Numbered from the stretch's first letter, positions 43,145-52,260 are shown. The stretch is DNA of 64,000 nt from Cerasibacillus sp036516575 (GCF_036516575.1 NZ_DATBTY010000083.1:158865-222864), one strand, 5' to 3'. Numbers and translations: made by a program. Notes: generated by a model not told the origin, from the letters alone.

Positions 43145-43171
43145 GATTCCTTACAAAATTTGTAAGGAATC
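43145..43171 (-). terminator. Terminator after yqeY
   Basis: GATTCCTTACAAA and TTTGTAAGGAATC pair perfectly, followed on the minus strand by TTTCTGT, 12 bases after the yqeY stop. Confidence 0.65.
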
Positions 43172-43182
43172 CTGTAAATTCA

Positions 43183-43629
43183 TTATGATAATTTTTGTTG
43201 AACAAGTTTACTGACCAGAGCGCCATCTGCTTTTCCTTTAGTCTTAGGAATTAGAGCGCCCATGACTCTTCCCATATCTTTTTTAGAAGATGCATTGACT
43301 TCCTGAATCGTATGTTCTACTAATTGCTCTAACTCTTCAAACTCAATTTGTTCTGGCATGTATTGTTGTAAAATATCGAGTTCATTTTCGATTTTCTCAA
43401 CAAGATCTTCACGCTTCGCTGCTTTAAATTCTTGGAGGGAATCTTTTCGTTGTTTAGACTCTCTTGATAAAATTGTGAGTTCTTGATCCTCTGACAATTT
43501 GTTCGTTCCAAGTTTAATCATTTCATTTTGTAGTGAAGCTTTTACCATTCTAATGACACTAAGTCGCTCTTTATCTTTTGCTTTCAACGCTTCTTTCATA
43601 TCTTTATTTAATTGTTCTAACATGGACAT
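43183..43629 (-). CDS. yqeY: YqeY, GatB/YqeY domain protein
   Basis: A 148-residue protein with an N-terminal helical region (LNKDMKEALKAKDKERLSVIRMVKASLQNEMI) and the C-terminal YqeY fold with KKDMGRVMGALIPKTKGKADG. It resembles the tRNA-binding tail of GatB. Its role is unknown, but linkage to rpsU is conserved. Start ATG 43629 follows GAAGGTG. Confidence 0.93.
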   Translation of the reverse strand: MSMLEQLNKDMKEALKAKDKERLSVIRMVKASLQNEMIKLGTNKLSEDQELTILSRESKQRKDSLQEFKAAKREDLVEKIENELDILQQYMPEQIEFEELEQLVEHTIQEVNASSKKDMGRVMGALIPKTKGKADGALVSKLVQQKLS

Positions 43630-43647
43630 GAAATGGCACCTTCTTTA

Positions 43648-43827
43648 TTAGTATCTACGCTTTTTTCGAGCGGCTTCAGATTTCTTTTTGCGACGAACAC
43701 TTGGTTTTTCATAGTATTCACGCTTACGATATTCTGATAGCGTTCCACTTTTTGAAACATTACGTTTAAAGCGACGAAGAGCATCTTCAAGAGACTCATT
43801 TTTACGAACACGGGTTGTGTTTGACAT
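43648..43827 (-). CDS. rpsU: Ribosomal protein S21
   Basis: The 59-residue basic protein (start MSNTTRVRKNESLEDALRRF) has the S21 signature of small-subunit protein and a Lys/Arg-rich C-terminus (RRKKKSEAARKKRRY). An upstream in-frame extension to 43860 runs through the ribosome binding site and is not coding. It is followed by yqeY, as in most Bacillota. Confidence 0.95.
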   Translation of the reverse strand: MSNTTRVRKNESLEDALRRFKRNVSKSGTLSEYRKREYYEKPSVRRKKKSEAARKKRRY

Positions 43828-43952
43828 GCTATTTCCCTCCCTCCGAAGCAACAAAAACAAATTCTAAAGGCATTGACAAAAAATTCTCATGCCTTTTGCC
43901 ATTATAATATATGGTATGTTCAAGGTCAACAGCTTATCAGAGAAAGTATGTG

Positions 43953-44098
43953 CTATTTAGTAGTTTTTTAACTCCGCGGGGTTACTAAGGATCCTCATGT
44001 AAAGCAAGGTAAGCTAAAAGCGCCACGTCCTGTGCATCCTAAGTGCGACTAAGGTTTGGGGGAGTAGTAAAAATCCACCTAAACCTCAGTCTACTATA
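43953..44098 (-). repeat. Dispersed hairpin-rich intergenic repeat, copy C
   Basis: Read on the minus strand it aligns with copy A: GTAGACT near one end, TTTTTACT, then AACCTTAGTCGCACTTA (17 identical bases, 44056-44040) and GCACAGGACGTGGC (14 identical bases, 44035-44022). It also has a stem AGGTTTGGGGGA / TCCACCTAAACCT (44051-44086). No ORF. It lies between rpsU and deoC, with its end touching the deoC stop. Confidence 0.65.
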
Positions 44099-44749
44099 TC
44101 ATAATTCTTCTTTGACAATAGAAACCCCGGAACTTGCACCAATTCGGTTTGCACCAGCCTCGATCATCGCTTCTGCTACTTTCCGATCACGGATCCCACC
44201 TGATGCTTTAACACCCATTTGTTCACCGACTGTTTGGCGCATTAATTTAACATCTTCGACCGTTGCACCACCACCTGAGAAACCTGTAGAAGTTTTAACG
44301 AAATCAGCACCAGCTTCTCCGGCAAGTTGACAAGCACGCATTTTTTCATCGTCATTTAACAAAGCAGTTTCAATAATAACTTTGACTAACGCATGTCCTT
44401 TTGCTTCCTCTACAACGGCTAAAATATCATTTTTGACCGTTTCATCGTCATTCACTTTTAGTGCTCCGATATTAATAACCATATCTACTTCTTCGGCACC
44501 TGATTGAATTGCTTCTTTTGTTTCTGCGACTTTATTAGCAGTTGTTGTTGCACCTAGTGGAAAACCAATCACTGTGCAAACTTTTACATCTGTATCTTTT
44601 AATTGTTCATAGCAATATTTTACCCAATACGGATTAACACAGACAGAAGCAAATTGAAAAGTCTTTGCCTCTTCAATGATTTGATCAATTTGATTTTGTG
44701 TCGCATCGGGCTTTAATAATGTATGATCAATATATTTTCTTATTTCCAT
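44099..44749 (-). CDS. deoC: Deoxyribose-phosphate aldolase
   Basis: A 216-residue class I aldolase cleaving 2-deoxyribose 5-phosphate to acetaldehyde and glyceraldehyde 3-phosphate. The Schiff-base lysine lies in FVKTSTGFSGGGAT near residue 150, and the second lysine in GVKASGGIRD near 180. I start at ATG 44749 (MEIRKYIDHTLLKP), nine bases after AGAGG, not at ATG 44758. Confidence 0.95.
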   Translation of the reverse strand: MEIRKYIDHTLLKPDATQNQIDQIIEEAKTFQFASVCVNPYWVKYCYEQLKDTDVKVCTVIGFPLGATTTANKVAETKEAIQSGAEEVDMVINIGALKVNDDETVKNDILAVVEEAKGHALVKVIIETALLNDDEKMRACQLAGEAGADFVKTSTGFSGGGATVEDVKLMRQTVGEQMGVKASGGIRDRKVAEAMIEAGANRIGASSGVSIVKEEL

Positions 44750-44984
44750 ATAAAACATCCTCTTTTCTGATATGGTATATGTATCTTTACATAAATAATA
44801 GCATGTCTGCCAAATAAAATCGAATGGTTAAAAATGAAGCATATTATTAAAAAAGACGGGGCAAAAGATGTTTTTGCTTTCTTGATACCTTTCATAAAGA
44901 CAGATTTTATCAATTATCTTTGAGAGAACTCCGGCAATGTGCCGAGGTTTTGTACGTTTTTATCGTGTCTTTTTTATGTAATAT

Positions 44985-45155
44985 CGCATTGAAGCGTTCA
45001 ATGGCGTGTAAGTCATTGATGTTAGTTGAAGTTAGCTCACATTGAAGCCATCAAAGGTATGTAAGTCGGCGAGGTCAGTTCAAGTTAGCTCGCATTGAAG
45101 CCATCGATGGTATATAAGTCAGCGATGCTAGTTAAAGTTATATCGTATTGGGAGT
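44985..45155. repeat. 53-bp tandem repeat, about three copies
   Basis: The unit begins (C)ATTGAAG at 44987, 45040, 45093 and, degraded, at 45146, an exact 53-base period. Units share GCATTGAAGCC, GTAAGTC and AGTT-AAGTTAG blocks with ~75-85% identity. The period is not a multiple of three and no long ORF covers it, so it is not protein-coding. It lies between deoC and mtaB. Bases 44760-44980 of the same gap contain a hairpin around CGGCA-ATG-TGCCG (44931-44945) and otherwise nothing I can name. Confidence 0.75.
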
Positions 45156-45199
45156 TTGCGCTTAGAGACGTGATGATAACTTTGATATTATTAATAAAT

Positions 45200-45234
45200 A
45201 ATAATCCACCCCTAGGGAAAAGGAGTGGATTATT
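45200..45234. terminator. Hairpin downstream of mtaB
   Basis: AATAATCCACCCCT pairs with AGGAGTGGATTATT (13 of 14). T-rich on both sides; strongest T-run is on the plus strand, so assignment to mtaB on the minus strand is tentative. Confidence 0.5.
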
Positions 45235-45355
45235 ATTTTTCTTTATAACAAACGATACTAACGATTTTCCAACTTATGGCTTTCGTTTCAGTAAATAAAA
45301 TATGATGTACCTATCTATAATCATTATTTGAGGCTAGTTATGTCCTGCCCTCTTT

Positions 45356-46702
45356 TCACTTAGCCATTGCATGTGTTGCGTCATCCATTACTCTTACGAA
45401 TACACCTTCATTGACAGGGTAACCTGCTTTTGTAATTTTAACACGAACAATTTTCCCGATTAAATCTGGTGTTCCTTTAAACTGAACTTTTAAATAGTTG
45501 TCTGTGTAGCCAGCTAATATATCTGGATGATCTGCATCATGAATTTTTTCTTCTGGAATGACTTCTAAGACTTCATTTTCATAACGCATCGCATATTGTT
45601 TAGCTAATTCATCAGACAAAGCAATCAAACGATGAACACGTTCTTCTTTCACATCTTTCGGTACTTGATTATCCATTCTAGCTGCTGGAGTCCCCGTTCT
45701 TTGTGAGTATGGGAAAACGTGTAATTCAGAGTAACCGACTTGTTTGATAAATTCATATGTTTCCATGAATTCGGCCTCTGTTTCACCTGGAAAACCGACA
45801 ATGACATCGGAGGTAATTGCTAAGTCAGGTAAAGCTTTGCTGATTTTTTTCACTTTTTCATAATAAAATTCCGCACTATACTTACGACGCATGCGTTTTA
45901 ATACGTCATTTGAACCTGATTGTAATGGAATATGAAGATGGCGTACGATTTTCTTCGATTGATCCAACACTTCAATGACGTCATCTGTAATTTGGCTCGC
46001 TTCAATCGAAGAAATTCTAATTCGTTTCAGACCATCTACTTTCTCTTCTAAATCACGAAGTAACATAGCAAAATTATAATCAGGCATATCTTCACCATAG
46101 CCTGCTGTATGAATACCAGTTAAAACGATTTCCTTATATCCTGCATCAACTAAATGTTGCGCCTGTTTCAATACACTTTCTGGTTTTCTCGAACGTAATA
46201 AACCACGCGACCAAGGGATAATACAGAATGTACAGAAGTTATTACATCCTTCTTGAATTTTCAATGATGCACGGGTACGATCTGTAAACTCTGGGACATC
46301 CATTTCTTCAAACACACGATTTTTCATAATATTGGATACAGCATTAACAGGTAGACGTGTTTTTTGGTGCTCTTCAATATATTGAATCATGTTTTTTCGA
46401 TCTTGAGTTCCGACAACAACATCTACACCTGGTATGGCTAAGATTTCTCCTGGTGATGTTTGGGCATAACAACCTGTTACACAAACAACAGCGTCTGGGT
46501 TTTTACGAATCGCACGACGTATCGTTTGCCTACTTTTTTTATCTCCTGTATTCGTCACGGTACATGTATTAATAACATATACATCCGCCATTTGCTCAAA
46601 TTCAACGCGTTCATAACCATTCTCCATGAACATGCGCCAAATTCCTTCTGTTTCATAATGATTTACTTTACAACCTAATGTATGAAAAGCCACTGTTGGC
46701 AT
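45356..46702 (-). CDS. mtaB: MtaB, tRNA t6A37 methylthiotransferase
   Basis: A 448-residue radical SAM methylthiotransferase that makes ms2t6A37 in ANN-decoding tRNAs. The N-terminal UPF0004 domain has its cluster cysteines (C near residue 11, C near 47, C near 81), the radical SAM motif is CNNFCTFC near residue 153, and a TRAM domain is at the C-terminus. Start ATG 46702 follows GGGGTG and its A is shared with the rsmE stop codon. Confidence 0.94.
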   Translation of the reverse strand: MPTVAFHTLGCKVNHYETEGIWRMFMENGYERVEFEQMADVYVINTCTVTNTGDKKSRQTIRRAIRKNPDAVVCVTGCYAQTSPGEILAIPGVDVVVGTQDRKNMIQYIEEHQKTRLPVNAVSNIMKNRVFEEMDVPEFTDRTRASLKIQEGCNNFCTFCIIPWSRGLLRSRKPESVLKQAQHLVDAGYKEIVLTGIHTAGYGEDMPDYNFAMLLRDLEEKVDGLKRIRISSIEASQITDDVIEVLDQSKKIVRHLHIPLQSGSNDVLKRMRRKYSAEFYYEKVKKISKALPDLAITSDVIVGFPGETEAEFMETYEFIKQVGYSELHVFPYSQRTGTPAARMDNQVPKDVKEERVHRLIALSDELAKQYAMRYENEVLEVIPEEKIHDADHPDILAGYTDNYLKVQFKGTPDLIGKIVRVKITKAGYPVNEGVFVRVMDDATHAMAK

Positions 46703-47460
46703 TAAGAACACCCCAATTCTTCAAATTGATATGAGATACTTGCTAAAGCATATAAAGCAGCTGTTTCCGTTCGTAGAATCCTTGGACCTAAGCGAACAGA
46801 TGTGAAGCCATTTTTATTTAGCATTGCTACTTCTTCTTCAGCAAATCCACCCTCTGGACCGATTAATATAAGCAAAGATTGGCCTTTTTTAAGTTTCCTA
46901 ACTATTGTACTAAAGGAATGAAATTTTTCAACCTTTGCTTCCTCTTCATAGGCATATATTTTTATATCAAATGATTGACCCATTTCAATCAATTTGGTTA
47001 AATTCATCGGTAAATGCACTTTAGGAATACGGTTCCGGTGACTTTGCTCACTTGCTTCTTTTACAATTTTAGAAAAGCGTTCATGCTTTTTTTTGCCTTT
47101 TTTATCATCCCATTTGACAACTGATCGCTGACTGGAAAATGGGATAAATGCTTGGGCACCGAGTTCAGTCCCTTTTTGTAGGACGAAATCTATTTTATCA
47201 CCTTTAGGTAATCCTTGTGCAATCGTTACATGAATCGGTAATTCATTCTCCTCTTCAAGCCATTCAATGATTTTTAAATGGACTTCTTTATTAGCAAACG
47301 CATTAATTTCACATATAGCAGCCCGGCCTTCGCTGTCATTACAAATAACCTGATCACCTACATCACTTCTTAAAACACGCATAAGATGATGTGCGTCTTG
47401 TCCTTTAATTGTTACATGATGGTCTTGCCAGTTATCTGAAGGGATAAAATATCTTTGCAC
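46702..47460 (-). CDS. rsmE: RsmE, 16S rRNA m3U1498 methyltransferase
   Basis: A ~252-residue SPOUT-family methyltransferase with an N-terminal PUA-like domain and the C-terminal knot motifs LILIGPEGGF and LGPRILRTETAALYAL. I choose GTG 47460 (MQRYFIPSDNWQ), which matches the conserved family start, over GTG 47469, which is too close to AGGAG. It sits between prmA and mtaB. Confidence 0.93.
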   Translation of the reverse strand: MQRYFIPSDNWQDHHVTIKGQDAHHLMRVLRSDVGDQVICNDSEGRAAICEINAFANKEVHLKIIEWLEEENELPIHVTIAQGLPKGDKIDFVLQKGTELGAQAFIPFSSQRSVVKWDDKKGKKKHERFSKIVKEASEQSHRNRIPKVHLPMNLTKLIEMGQSFDIKIYAYEEEAKVEKFHSFSTIVRKLKKGQSLLILIGPEGGFAEEEVAMLNKNGFTSVRLGPRILRTETAALYALASISYQFEELGCS

Positions 47461-47475
47461 ATTGCCCACCTTCTC

Positions 47476-48423
47476 CTACTGTTTTTTCGCCACGATCGAT
47501 ACCCAATCATCGAGATGATTTATTTCTAATATTGTAAAGCCTTGTGCATTAAGAGCGTTTTCGACTAATAAACGTTTTTCACTAATAATACCTGACGTTA
47601 TAAAAAACCCGTCCGGTTTTAAGTTATTCCAAGCATCCTCAATAAATTGGACAATTATTTCTGCTAATATATTCGAGACGATTAAATCTGCTTGATGCTC
47701 AGCACCTTTTAATAGGTCTTTTTGTATAGGATATATAACCTGTTCAAGCCCGTTTAATTTACTATTTTCCATTGTACTTTTAACAGCAACTGGGTCTAGA
47801 TCATAAGCATATACTTCTTTTGCTCCTAATAGGCTCGAGGCAATACTCAAAACTCCGGATCCACTACCAACATCAATAACCGAGTCGTTCATATTGACAA
47901 ATTTTTCAAGTGCTTGAATACTTAATTTCGTTGTTGGATGCGTTCCTGTTCCAAAGGCCATTCCTGGATCTAACTTAATAACCTTTTCATCTTTAGATTT
48001 CGCTTCATACTTTTCAAAATCCCATGACGGAACAATCGTAACATGATCTGAAACATGAACAACGTCATAGTATTTTTTCCAAGCTGTCGCCCAATCTGTC
48101 TCAGCGACTTCACGTAAGTAGATCATATTCGGTCCAATATCAATTTGAAAATCAGGTAATTCATTTATTTTTTTCTGAATTTGCGACACTTTTTCATCAA
48201 ATAGTTGATCTTGCTTTGAGAAATATGCCTTGATAAAAACGCCTTCTTCGGGGTAATCAGAGGGGTTGAGCTCATATATTTCCCCGAACTTTGTCGCTCG
48301 CTTTTTGTTTAAATCAAGTTGGTTTTCAATTGCGACACCGCTTGCACCATAATCCATGAGTATATGTGAAACGGCTTCTATAGCTTCATTTGTCGTGTGT
48401 ACACATACTTCCGTCCAGTTAAT
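47476..48423 (-). CDS. prmA: PrmA, ribosomal protein L11 methyltransferase, probable ATT start
   Basis: The SAM-binding domain (IDVGSGSGVLSIAS, LDPGMAFGTGTHPTT, LIVSNILAEII) is intact and methylates L11. The first canonical start, ATG 48357, would lose ~22 residues of the N-terminal domain that are clearly encoded upstream (NWTEVCVHTTNEAIEAVSHIL). The only plausible start in that extension is ATT 48423; a TGA stop lies three codons further up. The full protein would be 315 residues, close to the family length. It follows dnaJ directly. Confidence 0.88.
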   Translation of the reverse strand: MNWTEVCVHTTNEAIEAVSHILMDYGASGVAIENQLDLNKKRATKFGEIYELNPSDYPEEGVFIKAYFSKQDQLFDEKVSQIQKKINELPDFQIDIGPNMIYLREVAETDWATAWKKYYDVVHVSDHVTIVPSWDFEKYEAKSKDEKVIKLDPGMAFGTGTHPTTKLSIQALEKFVNMNDSVIDVGSGSGVLSIASSLLGAKEVYAYDLDPVAVKSTMENSKLNGLEQVIYPIQKDLLKGAEHQADLIVSNILAEIIVQFIEDAWNNLKPDGFFITSGIISEKRLLVENALNAQGFTILEINHLDDWVSIVAKKQ

Positions 48424-48441
48424 TTTACATCACGTACCTTT

Positions 48442-49554
48442 CTATTCACCTTTAAAAGCATTTTTCAACCGTTTAAAAAGGGATGAATCTTCTTCTGTTG
48501 ACTCATGTCCACGTAATTTATTAAATTCGCGAAGTAGTTCTTTTTCACGTTCCGATAAGTTTGTCGGTGTCACGATTTTGAAGCGAACATGTTGGTCCCC
48601 TTGTCCATACCCCCGTACATTAGGAGCCCCTTTACCTTTTAGACGGAATATTTTACCTGTTTGTGTACCAGCTGGAATTTTAAGTTTTACTTTTCCATGG
48701 ACAGTCGGAACTTCAATTTCATCACCAAGTGCTGCTTGAGTAAAGGTCAATGGCATTTCACAATAAATATTGTCGCCATCACGTTCAAAGAAATCGTGTT
48801 TTTTCACTTGGATTAGAACGAATAAATCTCCTGGTGGCCCTCCATTGATGCCTGGCTCACCTTTTCCAGAAACACGAATTTGTTGACCTTCATCGATTCC
48901 GGCAGGGATTGAAATTTGTATACGTTTATGTTTTTTCACTTTTCCACTGCCATGGCAAGATTGACATTTATGCGGAATTTCTTTTCCTGTTCCTTGACAT
49001 GTATGGCAAACCCGACGATTGACGATTCGGCCAAATGGGGTATCCTGTTCGTGGTTCATTTGTCCTGAACCGTGACATGTCGTACATCTTTTTGGTTGTG
49101 TTCCCGGCTTAGCACCTGAGCCATGACATGTCTCACATGTTTCATCTGTTGGTATACTTATTTCTGTCTCTTTACCAAAAATAGCTTCCTCAAAATCTAA
49201 TGTGATTGTATACTGCACATCGGCTCCTTGTTGCGGGGCATTTGGATCTCTTCTCCGACCACCGCCAAAGAACATATCAAAAATATCACCAAAGCCACCG
49301 AAGTCCTGGGCGCCTCCAAAACCATCAAATCCTTGAGCACCCGCATGGCCAAATTGGTCATATTGGGCACGCTTTTGATCATCATTTAAAACTTCATAGG
49401 CTTCTTTCACTTCTTTAAATTTTTCTTCAGCATTTTCTTCCTTACTTACGTCAGGATGATATTTTCTAGCTAATTTACGATATGCTTTCTTTATTTCTTG
49501 CTTTGAAGCATCTTTCTCAATTCCTAGCACATCGTAATAATCGCGCTTACTCAC
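48442..49554 (-). CDS. dnaJ: Chaperone DnaJ (Hsp40)
   Basis: The 370-residue co-chaperone has an N-terminal J domain with HPD (RKYHPDVS), a Gly/Phe-rich segment (~70-105), four CxxCxGxG zinc motifs (~140-210) and a C-terminal substrate-binding domain. Its start is GTG 49554. A terminator-like hairpin separates it from dnaK, so part of its expression may depend on readthrough. Confidence 0.96.
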   Translation of the reverse strand: MSKRDYYDVLGIEKDASKQEIKKAYRKLARKYHPDVSKEENAEEKFKEVKEAYEVLNDDQKRAQYDQFGHAGAQGFDGFGGAQDFGGFGDIFDMFFGGGRRRDPNAPQQGADVQYTITLDFEEAIFGKETEISIPTDETCETCHGSGAKPGTQPKRCTTCHGSGQMNHEQDTPFGRIVNRRVCHTCQGTGKEIPHKCQSCHGSGKVKKHKRIQISIPAGIDEGQQIRVSGKGEPGINGGPPGDLFVLIQVKKHDFFERDGDNIYCEMPLTFTQAALGDEIEVPTVHGKVKLKIPAGTQTGKIFRLKGKGAPNVRGYGQGDQHVRFKIVTPTNLSEREKELLREFNKLRGHESTEEDSSLFKRLKNAFKGE

Positions 49555-49650
49555 TTATTATCCACTCTCCTCGAACACATTTACATACGTTTCATCTTAT
49601 CACTAGTAAAGAAGCATGACAAATATGAAATCTTTTATTTACTATCAGTA

Positions 49651-49689
49651 AAAAAGTCAAAGTCAAGGAAAACCCGACTTTGACTTTTT
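49651..49689 (-). terminator. Hairpin between dnaK and dnaJ
   Basis: AAAAAGTCAAAGTC and GACTTTGACTTTTT form a 14-bp stem around an 11-base loop, followed by T on the minus strand. It may attenuate transcription into dnaJ. Confidence 0.75.
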
Positions 49690-49704
49690 ATCTTTTAGGA
49701 CGCC

Positions 49705-51534
49705 TTATTTTTTGTCTTCTTCGTCATCGACTTCACTGTACTCCGCATCGACAACATTATCATCTTGTTGTTCGGCTGTTCCTTGTTGTGCTTGATTTTG
49801 TTGATTCATTTGCTCATATAATTTAACAGATAGCTGTTGAACTTGTTCTTCTAAAGCAGTCTTTTTCACTTTAATTTCTTCGAGATCTTCACCTTCAAGA
49901 GCTTTCTTCAAGTCTTCTTTAGCTGCTTCTGCTTTTTGCTTATCGTCATCAGAAACTTTCTCTCCGAGGTCTTTAATTGTTTTATCTGTTGTGAAAATAA
50001 GTTGATCGGCTTCATTACGTAAATCAACTTCTTCACGACGTTTCTTATCTTCTTCGGCATTCTCTTCGGCTTCTTTTACCATACGCTCGACTTCTTCGTC
50101 AGATAGTCCAGAAGATGATTTAATTGTAATCGATTGTTCTTTATTTGTTCCAAGATCTTTCGCACGAACATTTACAATGCCGTTCGCATCAATATCGAAA
50201 GAAACTTCGATTTGCGGAACACCACGTGGTGCCGGCGGGATATCTGTTAATTGGAAACGGCCGAGCGTTTTATTATATTGAGCCATTTCACGCTCCCCTT
50301 GAAGCACATGGATATCAACAGCTGTTTGATTATCTGCTGCTGTTGAGAAAACTTGTGAATGACTAGTTGGAATCGTTGTATTTCGTTCGATAAGTCGTGT
50401 AAATACGCCACCCATTGTTTCAATACCAAGTGAAAGTGGTGTGACGTCTAATAACAGAACGTCTTTGACATCACCTTGTAACACACCACCTTGAATAGCA
50501 GCACCTAGTGCTACAACCTCATCCGGGTTTACACCTTTTGATGGTTCTTTACCGATTTCACGCTCAATAGCTTCTTGAACCGCCGGAATACGTGTTGATC
50601 CACCAACTAAGATAACCTTATCGATTTCACTTGGTGACAACCCTGCGTCTTGTAGTGCCTTTTTCGTTGGTACCATTGTGCGATCAACTAAATCCGAAGA
50701 TAGTTCTTCAAATTTAGCACGTGTTAATGTCATTTCTAAGTGCAATGGTCCTGCTTCCCCTGCTGTAATAAATGGTAGAGAGATTTGTGCTTGAGTAACC
50801 CCAGATAAATCCTTTTTCGCTTTTTCAGCTGCATCCTTTAGGCGCTGTGTAGCCATTTTATCTTGGGATAAGTCAATACCATTTTCTTTCTTAAACTCTT
50901 GAACCATATAATCGATAATGACTTGGTCAAAATCATCTCCACCAAGCTTATTATCTCCAGCAGTAGCAATTACTTCGAATGTACCATCACCAATATCTAG
51001 GATCGATACATCAAATGTTCCTCCACCTAAGTCAAATACTAGAATGGTATGGTCTTGATCACTCTTGTCAATTCCATATGCCAATGCTGCAGCTGTCGGT
51101 TCGTTTATAATTCGTTCGACTTCAAGACCGGCAATAATTCCTGCATCACGAGTAGCCTGACGTTGAGAGTCATTAAAATAGGCCGGCACAGTAATAACTG
51201 CTTTTTCTACTTTTTCACCAATATAATCTTCAGCATATGCTTTTAAATGTTGTAATGTAATTGCTGAGATTTCTTGTGGTGTATAGTCCTTACCTTCTAT
51301 GTTTACTTTATAATCTGATCCCATATGACGCTTTATGGATTGAACAGTATCAGGGTTTGTAATAGCCTGGCGTTTAGCAACCTCACCTACTTGTCTTTCT
51401 CCGTCTTTAAACGCAACAACAGATGGTGTTGTTCTGTTTCCCTCCGGGTTTGGGATAACAACAGGTTCGCCACCTTCCATTACTGACACACAAGAGTTTG
51501 TTGTTCCTAAATCAATTCCAATTATTTTACTCAT
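49705..51534 (-). CDS. dnaK: Chaperone DnaK (Hsp70)
   Basis: The 609-residue Hsp70 has the ATPase signatures GIDLGTTNSC, DLGGGTFDVS and VILVGGSTRIP, and a C-terminal substrate-binding domain with an acidic, Gln-rich tail. It starts behind TAGGAGG and lies in the order hrcA-grpE-dnaK-dnaJ. Heat-shock control is through CIRCE upstream of hrcA. Confidence 0.98.
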   Translation of the reverse strand: MSKIIGIDLGTTNSCVSVMEGGEPVVIPNPEGNRTTPSVVAFKDGERQVGEVAKRQAITNPDTVQSIKRHMGSDYKVNIEGKDYTPQEISAITLQHLKAYAEDYIGEKVEKAVITVPAYFNDSQRQATRDAGIIAGLEVERIINEPTAAALAYGIDKSDQDHTILVFDLGGGTFDVSILDIGDGTFEVIATAGDNKLGGDDFDQVIIDYMVQEFKKENGIDLSQDKMATQRLKDAAEKAKKDLSGVTQAQISLPFITAGEAGPLHLEMTLTRAKFEELSSDLVDRTMVPTKKALQDAGLSPSEIDKVILVGGSTRIPAVQEAIEREIGKEPSKGVNPDEVVALGAAIQGGVLQGDVKDVLLLDVTPLSLGIETMGGVFTRLIERNTTIPTSHSQVFSTAADNQTAVDIHVLQGEREMAQYNKTLGRFQLTDIPPAPRGVPQIEVSFDIDANGIVNVRAKDLGTNKEQSITIKSSSGLSDEEVERMVKEAEENAEEDKKRREEVDLRNEADQLIFTTDKTIKDLGEKVSDDDKQKAEAAKEDLKKALEGEDLEEIKVKKTALEEQVQQLSVKLYEQMNQQNQAQQGTAEQQDDNVVDAEYSEVDDEEDKK

Positions 51535-51574
51535 TCTTTTTGTTCCTCCTAGCTAATTTTGACTCTTTGTAGAT

Positions 51575-52165
51575 TTACTTATTTACTTTAACCATTGCTG
51601 GTCTAAGTACCTTATCTTTAAGCACATAACCTTTCTGTAACTCTTCTACAACGATATTTGAATCTATTGAATCATCTTCAACTTGCATTACAGCATGATG
51701 TATATTTGGATCAAATGCTTTACCAACTGTTTCAATTTCTGTGATATCTTCTGCTTTGAGCACTTCGGTAATTTGTCGATAAATCATTGACATGCCATCA
51801 AAAAATCCCTTCATTTCTTCTGGCACATCCTCTATATTCAAGGCTCTTTCAAAATTATCTAAAGCAGGTAAAAGTTCTGTTGCTAAATCTTGTGATTTAT
51901 ATTTTCTTTCAGCAACTTTTTCCTTTTGTGTCCGTTTTTTATAATTATCATATTCCGCTTGTAGACGCAATAAGCGATTATAAATTTGATCTTTTTCTTC
52001 CGTCAGTTTGGCAAGTTCATTTTTTAACTCGTTCATTTCCTTGGTTTCATCTCGCTTATCTTCTTCAACCAATTCTTCGTCGTCAACCGTCTCAACTGAT
52101 TCTTCATTTATAGATGCGTCCTTTGTTTCTTCTGTTTGCTCTTGTGAAACATCCTTTTCTGACAT
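51575..52165 (-). CDS. grpE: Nucleotide exchange factor GrpE
   Basis: A 196-residue protein with a very acidic, probably disordered N-terminus (residues ~1-45), a long coiled coil (LAKLTEEKDQIYNRLLRLQAEYDNYKKR) and a C-terminal beta domain (VEELQKGYVLKDKVLRPAMVKV). It releases ADP from DnaK. GGAGGTG precedes its start. Confidence 0.96.
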   Translation of the reverse strand: MSEKDVSQEQTEETKDASINEESVETVDDEELVEEDKRDETKEMNELKNELAKLTEEKDQIYNRLLRLQAEYDNYKKRTQKEKVAERKYKSQDLATELLPALDNFERALNIEDVPEEMKGFFDGMSMIYRQITEVLKAEDITEIETVGKAFDPNIHHAVMQVEDDSIDSNIVVEELQKGYVLKDKVLRPAMVKVNK

Positions 52166-52260
52166 TTATTACACCTCCGACATTTCTGCAACTAAAACTA
52201 GTGAAAATAGACAAAATAAAGATGTAGTGAAGACAATCACTACAATGATTACCCTTTATA

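Noticed and set aside
44985..45155. Possible CRISPR-like array
   Set aside because: The 53-bp units are contiguous with no unique spacers, copies differ, and no cas gene is near.
45095..45298. 67-residue ORF over the tandem repeat
   Set aside because: It lacks a ribosome binding site, runs through the repeat in a period not divisible by three, and passes through a terminator hairpin.
48421..48442. Frameshift at the start of prmA
   Set aside because: The upstream residues are in the same frame as the rest of the gene, so a start-codon change explains the sequence better than an insertion or deletion.
48356..48739. 127-residue plus-strand ORF opposite dnaJ and prmA
   Set aside because: Antisense shadow of dnaJ with no family resemblance and no ribosome binding site.
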